Source: UKL13-2 sp031431435 (lineage in GTDB: Bacteria > Pseudomonadota > Gammaproteobacteria > Burkholderiales > Usitatibacteraceae). From it: DNA of 64,000 nt. A program made the translations under genes and the position numbers. Each line of letters begins with the position of its first letter. Position 1 is the first letter of the stretch. The stretch covers positions 22,353 to 86,352 of the forward strand of contig JANPDI010000155.1 of the NCBI GenBank assembly GCA_031431435.1, written 5' to 3'. Under the pieces are notes generated by a model that worked only from the letters and a program-made list of their open reading frames with translations, was not told the origin of the DNA and did no database searches. Of the stretch, positions 26,148-35,261 are shown in pieces.

Positions 26148-26906
26148 TTACAATGCGTGGCGGATACTTGATGCGCCGACCGCGCGCGCCAATCTCGTCA
26201 AAGACGAACCCCACTTAATGCCGGTTTCATCGGCCAAACGGGCGCATTCGTCGAGCAGGGCATCGATCTCAAGTGAAATCGTTTCACCCGCGACCGCAAA
26301 CGCGATGGCGTTACCTTCATCGTTGGCCGGCAGCGGCAGGGCGCGGTCGGCAAACGCCCGGTTCAGATTTTCGATTTGTTTGGCAAATCCGCGTGACCTG
26401 CCGAACAAATTCAACGCCAGCAGCCCCTGCTTGGATAGTCGTGCACGGCAATCACGATAAAACGCCTCACCGCCAAGCCCGCCGAAACGTGCGTGCTGGT
26501 CATAACCATCAACCAGAATCAAGTCAAAGCGTTTGCCGGCACGCGCCATCCACTCGATACCGTCGTCAATCTCGATGTGAATACGCGCGGGGTCGTCGGG
26601 CAATTTAAACCGCTGTGCCGCCATCACCGGTACCGCGGGATTGATTTCCACAATCGTCTGGTGGCAAGCCGGTCGATGACGGTACAAAAACTTTGTGGTG
26701 GATCCGGCGCCAAGCCCGACTTGCAGCACCGTACGCGGCCATGTTTTATCCGGCCTCAGCGCCAGCGCCAGCATCAATTCGCGGGTGTATTCGAGCTCCA
26801 GCGTCCATGGACGGGCAATACGCATCGCGCCTTGAATCCACTCGGAACCGAAGTGCAGGAAGCGCACACCGGCTTCGTCGGAGGTTTCGATAGAGTGTTT
26901 GGCCAT
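26148..26906 (-). CDS. Spermidine-synthase-like methyltransferase-fold protein
   Basis: 252 residues. Aminopropyltransferase-type Rossmann fold: VLQVGLGAGSTTKFL (motif I), TIVEINPAVPVMAA, then HIEIDDGIEWM and FDLILVDGYDQHA at the active-site region. Polyamine synthases normally have a catalytic DxxD-type gate; here DGYDQ occupies that position, but the N-terminal beta domain is reduced, so a polyamine role is not certain. Similar short proteins are common in betaproteobacteria. Confidence 0.82.
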   Translation of the reverse strand: MAKHSIETSDEAGVRFLHFGSEWIQGAMRIARPWTLELEYTRELMLALALRPDKTWPRTVLQVGLGAGSTTKFLYRHRPACHQTIVEINPAVPVMAAQRFKLPDDPARIHIEIDDGIEWMARAGKRFDLILVDGYDQHARFGGLGGEAFYRDCRARLSKQGLLALNLFGRSRGFAKQIENLNRAFADRALPLPANDEGNAIAFAVAGETISLEIDALLDECARLADETGIKWGSSLTRLARAVGASSIRHAL

Positions 26907-27015
26907 GCCGTCATTTTCACACGCAAGGCGCCAGCCGGCGACAATCGCACCGGTCCAGACAGAATTTCACGCCTCGCTATGCGGGATTGACGGGCGTTTG
27001 TGCCGTATTGTGTAT
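26907..27015. other. Spacer between the spermidine-synthase-like gene and the metX promoter
   Basis: About 109 bases; it should contain the promoter of the minus-strand gene. No further structure recognised. Confidence 0.4.
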
Positions 27016-27044
27016 TTGACGAATCATGCGTTGTAGGCTATCGT
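27016..27044 (+). promoter_or_regulatory. Predicted sigma-70 promoter for metX
   Basis: TTGACG at 27016-27021 and TATCGT at 27039-27044 with a 17-base spacer. The expected transcription start (about 27051) falls on the first base pair of the SAM-II-like aptamer, which supports both predictions. Confidence 0.6.
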
Positions 27045-27050
27045 AACCAT

Positions 27051-27120
27051 TGCGCCGATTTGACAATCAGCTTGCGGGCGCGGCTCACCGAAAGGTTGGC
27101 CAACAAATACGGCTAAAGCG
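27051..27120 (+). ncRNA. SAM-II-type riboswitch aptamer in the metX leader
   Basis: Stem P1 pairs GCGCC (27052-27056) with GGCGC (27077-27081). The loop contains the conserved CGATTTGA and GCTTGCGG, and the 3' part contains AACAAATACGGCTAAAGC, matching the known class II pattern (GAUUU...GCUAAA pseudoknot partner). An extra hairpin with a GAAA tetraloop (27082-27101) sits between P1 and the 3' strand. Placement before metX, the classic SAM-II target, and directly after a predicted promoter supports the call. Ligand class is inferred from pattern only. Confidence 0.8.
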
Positions 27121-27138
27121 GCTATCTCGAATTCAACC

Positions 27139-27179
27139 GAAACAGCCCGATAGCCAAAGCCATCGGGCTGTTTCGTTTC
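27139..27179 (+). terminator. Intrinsic terminator in the metX leader
   Basis: A 13-bp perfect stem GAAACAGCCCGAT / ATCGGGCTGTTTC with a 10-base loop, followed by GTTTC, ends 26 bases before the metX start. GGCTATC (27120-27126), just after the aptamer, is exactly complementary to GATAGCC (27149-27155), which spans the loop side of the terminator stem, so an antiterminator is possible. Confidence 0.72.
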
Positions 27180-27205
27180 ACCTATTCGACGATATCAAAC
27201 GACTA

Positions 27206-28309
27206 ATGCACGCCACGCCACAAATTGCCCACTTCGAACAGCCGCTTACCCTGGCCAGTGGCGCGACGTTGCGTCAATACGATCTGGCGTTTGAGACCTA
27301 TGGCACGCTGAACACGGACAAATCCAATGCCATCCTGATTTGCCACGCGCTTAACGCCTCGCATCATGTGGCCGGCAGTTATGAGGGTCAGGACAATAGT
27401 GCGGGCTGGTGGGACAACATGATCGGGCCCGGCAAACCGGTTGATACCAATAAATATTTTGTCATCGGCGTGAACAACCTCGGCTCGTGTTTTGGTTCAA
27501 GCGGCCCGACCACGGTCAACGCCGACACCGGCAAACCCTGGGGCGCCGACTTTCCGCTGGTAACCGTTGAAGACTGGGTCGACTCGCATGCGCGTTTGCT
27601 CGACCAGCTCGGCATCCCGACACTGGCGGCGGTGATGGGTGGCTCACTCGGCGGCATGCAGGCAATGTGTTGGGCGATTCGTTACCCGGCGCGGGTGCGG
27701 CATGCGCTGGTGATCGCCGCCGCGCCAAATCTTTCGGCGCAGAATATTGCCTTTAATGAAGTGGCGCGTCAGGCCATCATGTCGGACCCGGCGTTTCATG
27801 ACGGCCACTTTGCCGAAAAAAATACCGTGCCCAAGGACGGGCTGACGGTGGCCCGCATGATCGGTCACATCACCTACATTTCAGACGACCAAATGGAGGC
27901 AAAGTTTGGTCGCGGACTTCGCGAGGGGTTGAAGTTTTCGTTTGCGCCCGAGTTTCAGATCGAGTCATATTTGCGCCATCAAGGCGAAAAGTTTTCCGGC
28001 TACTACGACGCCAATACCTACCTGCGCGTGACCAAGGCACTCGACTATTTTGACCCGGCGCGTGAATACGATGGAGATTTGGGCAAAGCACTATCACCCG
28101 CATCGGCAAAATTTCTGGTGGTTTCATTCACCACCGACTGGCGCTTTCCGCCGTCGCGTTCACGCGAGATTGTCAAAGCACTGTTGGATGCGCACAAGGC
28201 CGCCTCCTACGCCGAGGTCGATGCGACGCATGGACACGACGCGTTCTTGCTCGACAATCCGCAGTACCACGCCGTGGTGCGCCACTATATGCGGGGAATA
28301 ACAACATGA
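27206..28309 (+). CDS. metX: Homoserine O-acyltransferase
   Basis: 367 residues from the ATG at 27206, after the leader riboswitch; the frame is open to 27050 but that part is the riboswitch. MetX acylates homoserine for methionine synthesis. Alpha/beta-hydrolase fold: oxyanion region CHALNASHHVAG, nucleophile elbow GGSLGGMQ (Ser about 147), and catalytic Asp/His in FTTDWRFPPSRSREI and ATHGHDAFL. Acetyl versus succinyl donor cannot be decided by eye. It overlaps metW by four bases (ATGA). Confidence 0.96.
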   Translation: MHATPQIAHFEQPLTLASGATLRQYDLAFETYGTLNTDKSNAILICHALNASHHVAGSYEGQDNSAGWWDNMIGPGKPVDTNKYFVIGVNNLGSCFGSSGPTTVNADTGKPWGADFPLVTVEDWVDSHARLLDQLGIPTLAAVMGGSLGGMQAMCWAIRYPARVRHALVIAAAPNLSAQNIAFNEVARQAIMSDPAFHDGHFAEKNTVPKDGLTVARMIGHITYISDDQMEAKFGRGLREGLKFSFAPEFQIESYLRHQGEKFSGYYDANTYLRVTKALDYFDPAREYDGDLGKALSPASAKFLVVSFTTDWRFPPSRSREIVKALLDAHKAASYAEVDATHGHDAFLLDNPQYHAVVRHYMRGITT

Positions 28310-28893
28310 TCACCCGCGCCGACTTTGACATCATCGCCTCCTGGGTACCGGAAAAGGCGCGCGTGCTCGATCTGGGCTGCGGCGACGGCGCGTTATTGTC
28401 ACATCTGGCCCGCGACAAACAGACCACGGGTTACGGCATTGAAAACGACAACGCGTCGTTGCTGGCGTGTATCGACAACAACATCAATGTCATCCAGTCC
28501 GACCTGGAAGCGGGGCTCAAAGAAATTGCCGATGGTTCGTTTGATGTGGTGGTGCTGTCACAGACTTTGCAGGCAATCAAACACACCGAAGTGGTGATTG
28601 CCGAAATGCTGCGCGTCGGCCGCGAGGCCATCGTGACGTTTCCCAATTTTGGTCACTGGAAACACCGTGTGCAAATCGGCTTGATGGGCAGGATGCCGGT
28701 CTCGGATGATTTGCCGTATCAATGGTATGACACGCCGAACGTGCATCTTTTCACGATTCGCGACTTCGAAGGATTCTGTGCGGCGCGCGGTTATCGGATC
28801 ATCAACCGACGTGTGTTGGCGGGTGATCGCGAAGCCGCACTGTTTCCCAATCTGACCGGCACGCTCGCGTTATACAAAATTTCGTTGGCCTAA
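28306..28893 (+). CDS. metW: Methionine biosynthesis protein MetW
   Basis: 195 residues. A SAM-methyltransferase-fold protein that partners with MetX in many proteobacteria and is needed for full acyltransferase activity. Motif I is VLDLGCGDGALL, followed by GYGIENDN, VIQSDLEAGL and the family-typical SFDVVVLSQTLQAIKHTE and VTFPNFGHWKHR. It overlaps metX by ATGA, so both share the SAM-II control region. Confidence 0.96.
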   Translation: MITRADFDIIASWVPEKARVLDLGCGDGALLSHLARDKQTTGYGIENDNASLLACIDNNINVIQSDLEAGLKEIADGSFDVVVLSQTLQAIKHTEVVIAEMLRVGREAIVTFPNFGHWKHRVQIGLMGRMPVSDDLPYQWYDTPNVHLFTIRDFEGFCAARGYRIINRRVLAGDREAALFPNLTGTLALYKISLA

Positions 28894-28940
28894 CGCGCGG
28901 CGGCAACAACACCGTTGGACACGGTTGTCGCGCCGATCTA

Positions 28941-29513
28941 TCAAAACAACCTATCGGCCTGCAGTAACGTCAATATTCCCATCAACGCAAAGATGCCCGC
29001 CGCGATGCCATGCACCAACTTCATCGGTATTCTTTCCGCGAACTTGTTGGCGACCAGCACTGCCGGCACATCGGCGATCAGCATGCCGAGTGTTGTGCCG
29101 GCAATGACGGTGATGGGCGCGGCATAGTGTGCGGCCAACGCGATGGTGGCGATCTGGGTCTTGTCGCCCATTTCGGCGAGAAAAAACGTGACAAACGTTG
29201 CGCCAAACACACCCAGATGTTTGGCCACCCGGGTTTCCTCTTCTTCGATCTTGTCAGGGATCATGGTCCAAATCGCCATGCCAATAAACGATGCGCCGAG
29301 AATCCAGCGCATCACGTCCGGACTCAGCACCGAGGTGATCCAGGCGCCGAGCGCGCCGGCCAAACCGTGATTGATCAGCGTGGCACACAGAATGCCGGCG
29401 ATGATCGGCAGCGGCTTCTTGAAACGCGCCGCCAGAATAAACGCCAGCAATTGTGTTTTGTCGCCGATTTCGGCGAGCGCGACGACCCCGGTTGAAACAA
29501 ACAGCGCTTCCAA
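28941..29513 (-). CDS. GDT1/TMEM165 (UPF0016) family Mn2+/Ca2+ transporter
   Basis: 190 residues with six membrane segments in two repeats. Each repeat carries the cation-binding ExGDKT signature: EIGDKT at 15-20 and EMGDKT at 114-119. The family exports manganese or calcium in exchange for protons. A pentanucleotide repeat tract lies about 40-75 bases upstream of the start on the coding strand, within the likely promoter or leader. It converges on metW, with 47 bases between the stop codons. Confidence 0.93.
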   Translation of the reverse strand: MEALFVSTGVVALAEIGDKTQLLAFILAARFKKPLPIIAGILCATLINHGLAGALGAWITSVLSPDVMRWILGASFIGMAIWTMIPDKIEEEETRVAKHLGVFGATFVTFFLAEMGDKTQIATIALAAHYAAPITVIAGTTLGMLIADVPAVLVANKFAERIPMKLVHGIAAGIFALMGILTLLQADRLF

Positions 29514-29550
29514 GATATTTTCCTTTGATCGACGGCTGATTCGCGTCTAA

Positions 29551-29587
29551 CAACGCAACGCAACGCAACGCAATGCAAAGCAAAGCG
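29551..29587. repeat. Pentanucleotide tandem repeat (CAACG)4 plus three variants
   Basis: Seven consecutive CAANG units: CAACG four times, then CAATG, CAAAG, CAAAG. It lies between rodA's stop (29596) and the GDT1-family start (29513), i.e. in the 5' region of the transporter gene. Confidence 0.85.
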
Positions 29588-29595
29588 AACAATCG

Positions 29596-30711
29596 TTAGG
29601 TCGAGACAAGCTGCTTATGCGTGGAGATCGACATCAACATGCCAAAGCCGATGCACATCGACAAAATCGCCGTGCCGCCGTAGCTCATCAACGGCAATGG
29701 CACACCGACCACCGGCAATATGCCGCTGACCATGCCGATATTGACAAACACGTAGGTAAAAAACGACAGGGTGATGGCGCCCGCGAGTAAACGCGAAAAG
29801 GTGGTTGGTGCGTTCATCGCGATCATAAAGCCGCGGCCAATGATGATCATGTAAAGGGTCAGCAACAGCAGTGTGCCAACCAGGCCAAACTCCTCGCCGA
29901 ACACCGCCAGAATAAAGTCGGTCGAACGTTCGGGAATAAAGTCGAGCTGCGCTTGTGAACCGGACAACCAGCCTTTGCCGAGAATGCCGCCGGAGCCGAT
30001 GGCAATGGTCGACTGAATGATGTGATAGCCCGCGCCGAGTGGATCGTTCATCGGGTCGAGAAGAGTCAGCACGCGTTGCTTCTGATAATCGTGCAACAAA
30101 TAATTCCACGCCACCGGTAACAACGACAACCCGGCGATGGCGCCCGTGATCAGAAGTTTCCACGACAAGCCGGCGAAAAAAATCACAAAAAAACCAGCCG
30201 AAAAAACCAGAATCGACGTGCCCAAATCCGGCTGCCGAACCACCAATCCGGTTGGCAACATCAGGATCAGGCCGGCAATGGCGTAGTCCTTCCAATTGAG
30301 TCCTTCCTCCTTACGGTGGAAATACCAGGCCAGCAACAACGGCATGCCGAGCTTCATGATTTCGGACGGTTGGATGGTGATAAAACCAAAATTCAACCAG
30401 CGACGTGCGCCGTTACGGATCTCGCCAAACAACGCCACGCTGATCAGCAACATCAGGCCGGCGATATAGACCGGGATGGCAATGCGCATCAACGTTTGTG
30501 GCGAAATGTTGGCGACAATCCACATCGCGATAAACGCAACCGCGAAGTTACGCGCCTGACCCAGCGCGCGGTCAAACGAATCGCCGCCCGAGGCCGAATA
30601 AACCACTGACAACGAAATGGCGGCGAGCACCACCACCACCACCATCAGCGGGCCGTCAAGCCGCCTTGTGACGACGTCAAAGCCGCGTTCAATCGCCGTC
30701 GTTAAGGTCAT
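29596..30711 (-). CDS. rodA: Rod-shape peptidoglycan glycosyltransferase RodA
   Basis: 371 residues from the ATG at 30711 (MTLTTAIERG), overlapping mrdA by 23 bases; the longer frame is antisense to mrdA content. SEDS-family glycosyltransferase with about ten membrane helices: NGARRWLNFGFITIQPSEIMKLGMPL, VVRQPDLGTSILVFSAG, and DFILAVFGEEFGLVG with PVVGVPLPLMSYGG near the end. It polymerises peptidoglycan together with PBP2 in the elongasome. Confidence 0.96.
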   Translation of the reverse strand: MTLTTAIERGFDVVTRRLDGPLMVVVVVLAAISLSVVYSASGGDSFDRALGQARNFAVAFIAMWIVANISPQTLMRIAIPVYIAGLMLLISVALFGEIRNGARRWLNFGFITIQPSEIMKLGMPLLLAWYFHRKEEGLNWKDYAIAGLILMLPTGLVVRQPDLGTSILVFSAGFFVIFFAGLSWKLLITGAIAGLSLLPVAWNYLLHDYQKQRVLTLLDPMNDPLGAGYHIIQSTIAIGSGGILGKGWLSGSQAQLDFIPERSTDFILAVFGEEFGLVGTLLLLTLYMIIIGRGFMIAMNAPTTFSRLLAGAITLSFFTYVFVNIGMVSGILPVVGVPLPLMSYGGTAILSMCIGFGMLMSISTHKQLVST

Positions 30712-32590
30712 AGTCGCGATTCTTGCGTTTTTCAGGGTCGGGTTTTTTGCCCAACAAATAAAAATCAAACACTTCACGTGCAATCGGTGCGGCAATACTG
30801 CCACCGTGGCCGCCGTTTTCGACCAGCAGCGCCAGCGCAATCTTAGGGTTATCGGCCGGCGCATAGGCAACAAACAACGCGTGGTCGCGAAACCGCTCTT
30901 TCACCAGCTTCTCGTTGTATTTTTCGCCGGCCTTCATGCCCACCACTTGCGCGGTGCCGGTTTTGCCGGCGATCTGGTAACCGGCGCCAATCGCGGCGCG
31001 CCACGCGGTACCGCCCGGCTGCATGACATCAATCATTCCCTGTCGCACCAGCTGCAGATTCTCAGGCTTGAAACTTAATTGTGCCTGCGGCGGCGGCCGA
31101 TAGCCGCGTTTGTCGCCGCTCTTGGAGTTGATGACTTCCTTGAGCATGTGCGGGGTCACCTGCGTGCCACCGTTGGCCAGAATGGCGGTTGCCGTGGCCA
31201 GCTGCAGCGGCGTCGCCAGCCAATAACCCTGGCCGATTGAAACCGAAATGGTATCGCCTGAATACCACTTTTGCTTCAGGCGGTTTTGTTTCCATTCTTG
31301 TGACGGCATCAATCCGGTCTGCTCGCCCTCAACGTCGATGCCGTTTTTTCGGCCAAAGCCAAACGGCGTCATAAAGGCGTTGATGCGGTCGATGCCCAGA
31401 TCGTTGCCCAAGCCATAGTAGTAGGTGTCGCACGAAACGACGATCGACTTGTGCAGGTTGACAACACCGTGCCCGCCTTTTTTCCAGTCGCGAAACGGAC
31501 GCGCCACACCGGGCAGAAACCATTGGCCGGGGTCAACAATCGAATACTCTGGTGTCCGTTTGCCGTTTTCCAACGCGGCCAGTGCCATAAACGGTTTGAT
31601 GGTGGAGCCCGGCGGATACTGGCCGCTTAATGCCCGGTTGGTCAACGGCCGGTCGAGCGACGTGTTCAGCAGATTCCAGTTGACCGGGTCGATGCCATCA
31701 ACAAACAAATTCGGATCAAAGCCCGGCTTGGACACAAACGCCAGAATCTCTCCCGTGGACGGATCCATCGCCACCATCGCGCCGCGAAATTCGCCAAACG
31801 CCTCTTCGGCCACCGCCTGCAGCCTGATGTCGAGCGTGAGCTTGAGGTTATTGCCGGCAATCGGCTCTGACTTGGCCAGCGAACGAATCGCGCGGCCGCC
31901 GGCATCAATTTCAACCTGCTCGGTGCCGGTGGTGCCGTGCAGCTCGGCTTCATAACTGCCCTCGATACCCAGCTTGCCGATGTGATCGGTACCTTTGTAG
32001 TTATGCGTGAGATTGGTGCTTTCAATTTTTTTCAAGTCGGCGTCGTTGATGCGGCCGATGTAACCAATCGCGTGTGAGGCAACCTCACCAAACGGATAAT
32101 TGCGAAACAAGCGGGCGCGAATGTCAAAGCCGGGAAAACGAAAACGGTTGACGGCAAACCGCGCCACCTCCTCCTCGGTCAGGCGGTTACGAATCGGCAG
32201 CGATTCAAAATTTTTGCGCTCCTCGAGCAGCCGTTTGAACCGGCGGCGATCCTTTGGCTGGATATCGACGATCAATGCAAGCTCATCCAGCACGCGGTCG
32301 AGATTTTTCACCTTTGACGGGGTCACCTCGAGGGTGAATGCCGAATAATTTGCCGCCAGCACCTCGCCGTTGCGGTCATACACCACACCACGATTGGGTA
32401 CCACCGGCACCACCGATATACGGTTGGCCTCCGCCAGCGTGTAAAACTGATCACGTTTGACCACCTGCAGATAAATCAGGCGGGTCGCAAGGATGGCAAA
32501 ACCGATCAATATGCCGATTGTTGCCACAATGATGCGGCTGCGGAAAACGTTGAGTTCCGCCTCGCGATTTTTGATGGTGGTGCCGATCAT
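30689..32590 (-). CDS. mrdA: Penicillin-binding protein 2
   Basis: 633 residues from the ATG at 32590 (MIGTTIKNREAELN), 8 bases after mreD. Elongation-specific transpeptidase anchored by one N-terminal helix. Dimerisation domain NRGVVYDRNGEVLAANY, then the transpeptidase motifs: SxxK in PGSTIKPFMAL, SxN-type SCDTYYYGLG, and KTG in IAGKTGTAQV. Length and order are normal. Confidence 0.96.
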   Translation of the reverse strand: MIGTTIKNREAELNVFRSRIIVATIGILIGFAILATRLIYLQVVKRDQFYTLAEANRISVVPVVPNRGVVYDRNGEVLAANYSAFTLEVTPSKVKNLDRVLDELALIVDIQPKDRRRFKRLLEERKNFESLPIRNRLTEEEVARFAVNRFRFPGFDIRARLFRNYPFGEVASHAIGYIGRINDADLKKIESTNLTHNYKGTDHIGKLGIEGSYEAELHGTTGTEQVEIDAGGRAIRSLAKSEPIAGNNLKLTLDIRLQAVAEEAFGEFRGAMVAMDPSTGEILAFVSKPGFDPNLFVDGIDPVNWNLLNTSLDRPLTNRALSGQYPPGSTIKPFMALAALENGKRTPEYSIVDPGQWFLPGVARPFRDWKKGGHGVVNLHKSIVVSCDTYYYGLGNDLGIDRINAFMTPFGFGRKNGIDVEGEQTGLMPSQEWKQNRLKQKWYSGDTISVSIGQGYWLATPLQLATATAILANGGTQVTPHMLKEVINSKSGDKRGYRPPPQAQLSFKPENLQLVRQGMIDVMQPGGTAWRAAIGAGYQIAGKTGTAQVVGMKAGEKYNEKLVKERFRDHALFVAYAPADNPKIALALLVENGGHGGSIAAPIAREVFDFYLLGKKPDPEKRKNRDYDLNDGD

Positions 32591-32598
32591 GTCTGCGC

Positions 32599-33123
32599 TT
32601 ACAACATAACCGTCTGGCCGCGCCGCCGAAATCGCGGCAGCGAGGCAAGTGCATGCAGTGGCATCCATAACAGCGCGCCGAACACCGGCGCCAAAAACAG
32701 GGTGAAGCCGGCGAATTCACGCCCCAGCGAAAGGTTCAGGCCGATGTAGATTGCCTGCGCCAAAAACAAGATGCCAAGAATATGCAGCGCCTGTTCAACC
32801 ACGGTCAGATGCATGATGCGAATGCGCCAAAGCTGGGTCAGAAAAATTGCCACCACGTATACCAACGCATGCTGCCCGAGCAGCGCGCTATCGGCGATAT
32901 CCATCAACAAGCCCAGCGCAAAACCCCAGGTCTGACCGATGTGGCGTGGTTCGTGCACCACCCAATACAACAGTACCAGCAACACAAAATCGGGCCGCAC
33001 TTTCAGCGCCCAGCCGGACCATGGCAGCAAACTGATCACAATCGCAATGGTCAATGCACCGAACAACAACCGCATCGGCGCAGGCTGCCGCAATGCGTCA
33101 CGGGAAACGGGCGAAAGATCCAT
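32599..33123 (-). CDS. mreD: Rod shape-determining protein MreD
   Basis: 174 residues, mostly hydrophobic, with five to six membrane helices (LLFGALTIAIVISLLPW, VRPDFVLLVLLYWVV, GFALGLLMDIADSALLGQHALVYVVAIFL). MreD is the membrane component linking MreC to the elongasome. It begins six bases after the mreC stop. Confidence 0.93.
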   Translation of the reverse strand: MDLSPVSRDALRQPAPMRLLFGALTIAIVISLLPWSGWALKVRPDFVLLVLLYWVVHEPRHIGQTWGFALGLLMDIADSALLGQHALVYVVAIFLTQLWRIRIMHLTVVEQALHILGILFLAQAIYIGLNLSLGREFAGFTLFLAPVFGALLWMPLHALASLPRFRRRGQTVML

Positions 33124-33129
33124 TGGTAA

Positions 33130-34080
33130 TTACCTCTCGCGTTCGCGCAGCGCGCGTTTGGCTTCGAGTTTTGATTCGCGACGGGTGGCGGTCTTTTCAC
33201 CCACGCGGTCGCTACTGGTGACGTCAATCTGCGGGTAGGCGGTCGCGACGCTCGGTGTCAGCAGCACTTTTACAAATCGATAATGGTCGGGTGCCGCGGT
33301 TGGTTGCGCGATGATGCGCGCAAATGAAAACGCCGGATTCTTATCGACCGACGTGATGGTCGCCACCGCCAACCCCGCCGGATAGGTGCCGTCGATGCCA
33401 GAGGTCACCAATACATCGCCGACCAGGATATCGGCGGCAACCGGGATAAAGGGCATTTCAACCGTCCCGTCGCGGCCGCTGCCGGTGGCGACCGCGCGCA
33501 GACTGTTGCGCACCACCATTACCGGCACCGATTGATCCTTTTCTGTCATCAGCGTCACCTCGGCCGAGGTGGCGCCCACCGCCGTCACCTGGCCCACCAC
33601 ACCGACCCCGTCGATTACGGCGGCGCCCGACTTGATGCCCTGCGCAATACCGCGGTTGATGATGATTTTTCGTGCAAACGGGTTGCGCGCATCACGCACA
33701 ATTTCGGCGATAACACCGTCACGATTGAGGCGCGCATAGGCCGCCTGAAACGCCTCGACCTGAATCTGCTCGCTGGCGATCAATTTGGCGCGCTGACCTT
33801 CCGCGGTCAGCGTCAGGATGTTTTCGTTCAACGCCTTGTTGTCGGCGATCAGTTTTCCCTGGTCACGAAAATAGGCCGCCATACCATGCGCTGTTTTGGC
33901 CGGCCATTGCAGCGCCGTTTCGACGGGCGTCAACACGGTTGATACGCCGATACGCACCACATCGAGCGCCTGAAATCGGTGGTCGGCAATCATCACGCCA
34001 ACGGCGAGCAGTGAAAAAAAAGTCGCCCTGGCCAGCGGTGAGGGGCCGCGCGAAAAAAAATTTTCCTGGTAGGCCGCCAT
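33130..34080 (-). CDS. mreC: Rod shape-determining protein MreC
   Basis: 316 residues from the ATG at 34080 (MAAYQENFFSRGPSPLARATFF); the frame is open a further 20 codons. One N-terminal membrane helix (FFSLLAVGVMIADHRF), a coiled-coil segment (DNKALNENILTLTAEGQRAKL) and the periplasmic double beta-barrel (IINRGIAQGIKSGAAVIDGVGVVGQVT and DILVGDVLVTSG). The C-terminus is Lys/Arg/Glu-rich. Confidence 0.95.
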   Translation of the reverse strand: MAAYQENFFSRGPSPLARATFFSLLAVGVMIADHRFQALDVVRIGVSTVLTPVETALQWPAKTAHGMAAYFRDQGKLIADNKALNENILTLTAEGQRAKLIASEQIQVEAFQAAYARLNRDGVIAEIVRDARNPFARKIIINRGIAQGIKSGAAVIDGVGVVGQVTAVGATSAEVTLMTEKDQSVPVMVVRNSLRAVATGSGRDGTVEMPFIPVAADILVGDVLVTSGIDGTYPAGLAVATITSVDKNPAFSFARIIAQPTAAPDHYRFVKVLLTPSVATAYPQIDVTSSDRVGEKTATRRESKLEAKRALRERER

Positions 34081-34220
34081 TACGCTGGTTGCGAAATCCG
34101 CAGGGCGGCGCGTCGGACCAACGTGACATCGTGCGGACAATCCGGCGCGATCACCAAAGGCGCGCGCGATGTTTGTAGAAACGCCGTTTGTGCAAAACGA
34201 AACCTGTTTTTCACTTCACC

Positions 34221-35261
34221 CTACAACTCGTTGGTGAACACTGAACCCAACTTGTCCATCTCTTCGAGCGCACGACCGGAACCACGCACCACACAGGTGA
34301 GCGGATCGTCGGCGACAATCACCGGCAATCCGGTTTCTTCAACCAACAAACGGTCCAGTTCGCGCAGCAACGCGCCGCCGCCGGTCAGCACCATGCCTTT
34401 TTCGGCGATGTCCGCACCGAGTTCGGGTGGTGTTTGTTCGAGCGCCGATTTGACCGCCGACACAATTGAATTCAACGGATCGGTGAGCGCCTCGAGAATC
34501 TCGTTTGACGAAATGGTAAACGATCGCGGAATACCCTCGGCCAGATTGCGGCCCTTGACTTCCATTTCGCGCACTTCACTGCCCGGGAATGCCGAGCCGA
34601 TATTTTTCTTGATCATTTCGGCCGTCGCTTCACCGATCAACATGCCGTAGTTGCGGCGAATGTAGCTGATGATGGCCTCGTCAAACTTGTCGCCACCGAC
34701 CCGCACACTCGCCGAGTAAACAATACCGCCGAGTGAAATGACGCCGACTTCGGTGGTGCCGCCGCCAATGTCGACCACCATCGAGCCGGTCGGCTCGGCA
34801 ATCGGCAAGCCCGCACCAATCGCCGCGGCCATTGGTTCTTCGATCAGAAATACCTGTGACGCACCGGCGGCAACGGCCGACTCGCGAATCGCGCGCCGCT
34901 CGACCTGTGTCGAGCCACAAGGCACACAAATGACAATGCGCGGACTGGGGCGGTACCACTGCGCGTCATGCACTTTCTTGATAAAAAATTTCAGCATGTG
35001 CTCGGTGGTGTGAAAGTCGGCGATCACACCGTCTTTCATCGGTCGAATGGCGGTGATGTTGCCGGGCGTGCGGCCCAACATCATCTTCGCCGCCTGGCCG
35101 ACGGCTTGAATGGTTTTTTTGCTGTTCGGGCCGGCGTCCTGACGGATCGCCACCACCGACGGCTCGTCGAGCACGATGCCCTTGCCGCGCAAGTAAATAA
35201 GCGTGTTTGCCGTGCCGAGGTCAATGGCCAGATCGCTGGAGAAATACTTGGAAAAAAACAT
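34221..35261 (-). CDS. mreB: Actin-like cell-shape protein MreB
   Basis: 346 residues. Forms membrane-associated filaments that position the wall-elongation machinery. Actin-fold motifs are intact: phosphate-1 DLGTANTLIYLRGKG, connect-1, phosphate-2 VVDIGGGTTEVGVISLGG, and adenosine LTGGGALLRELD. A 140-base gap separates it from mreC, so part of the mreB mRNA may be processed separately. AAAGG precedes the start. Confidence 0.97.
   Translation of the reverse strand: MFFSKYFSSDLAIDLGTANTLIYLRGKGIVLDEPSVVAIRQDAGPNSKKTIQAVGQAAKMMLGRTPGNITAIRPMKDGVIADFHTTEHMLKFFIKKVHDAQWYRPSPRIVICVPCGSTQVERRAIRESAVAAGASQVFLIEEPMAAAIGAGLPIAEPTGSMVVDIGGGTTEVGVISLGGIVYSASVRVGGDKFDEAIISYIRRNYGMLIGEATAEMIKKNIGSAFPGSEVREMEVKGRNLAEGIPRSFTISSNEILEALTDPLNSIVSAVKSALEQTPPELGADIAEKGMVLTGGGALLRELDRLLVEETGLPVIVADDPLTCVVRGSGRALEEMDKLGSVFTNEL

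Noticed and set aside
28894..28940. Hairpin-like sequence between metW and the GDT1-type gene
   Set aside because: The arms pair poorly (several bulges) and no T-tract follows, so I do not call a terminator.
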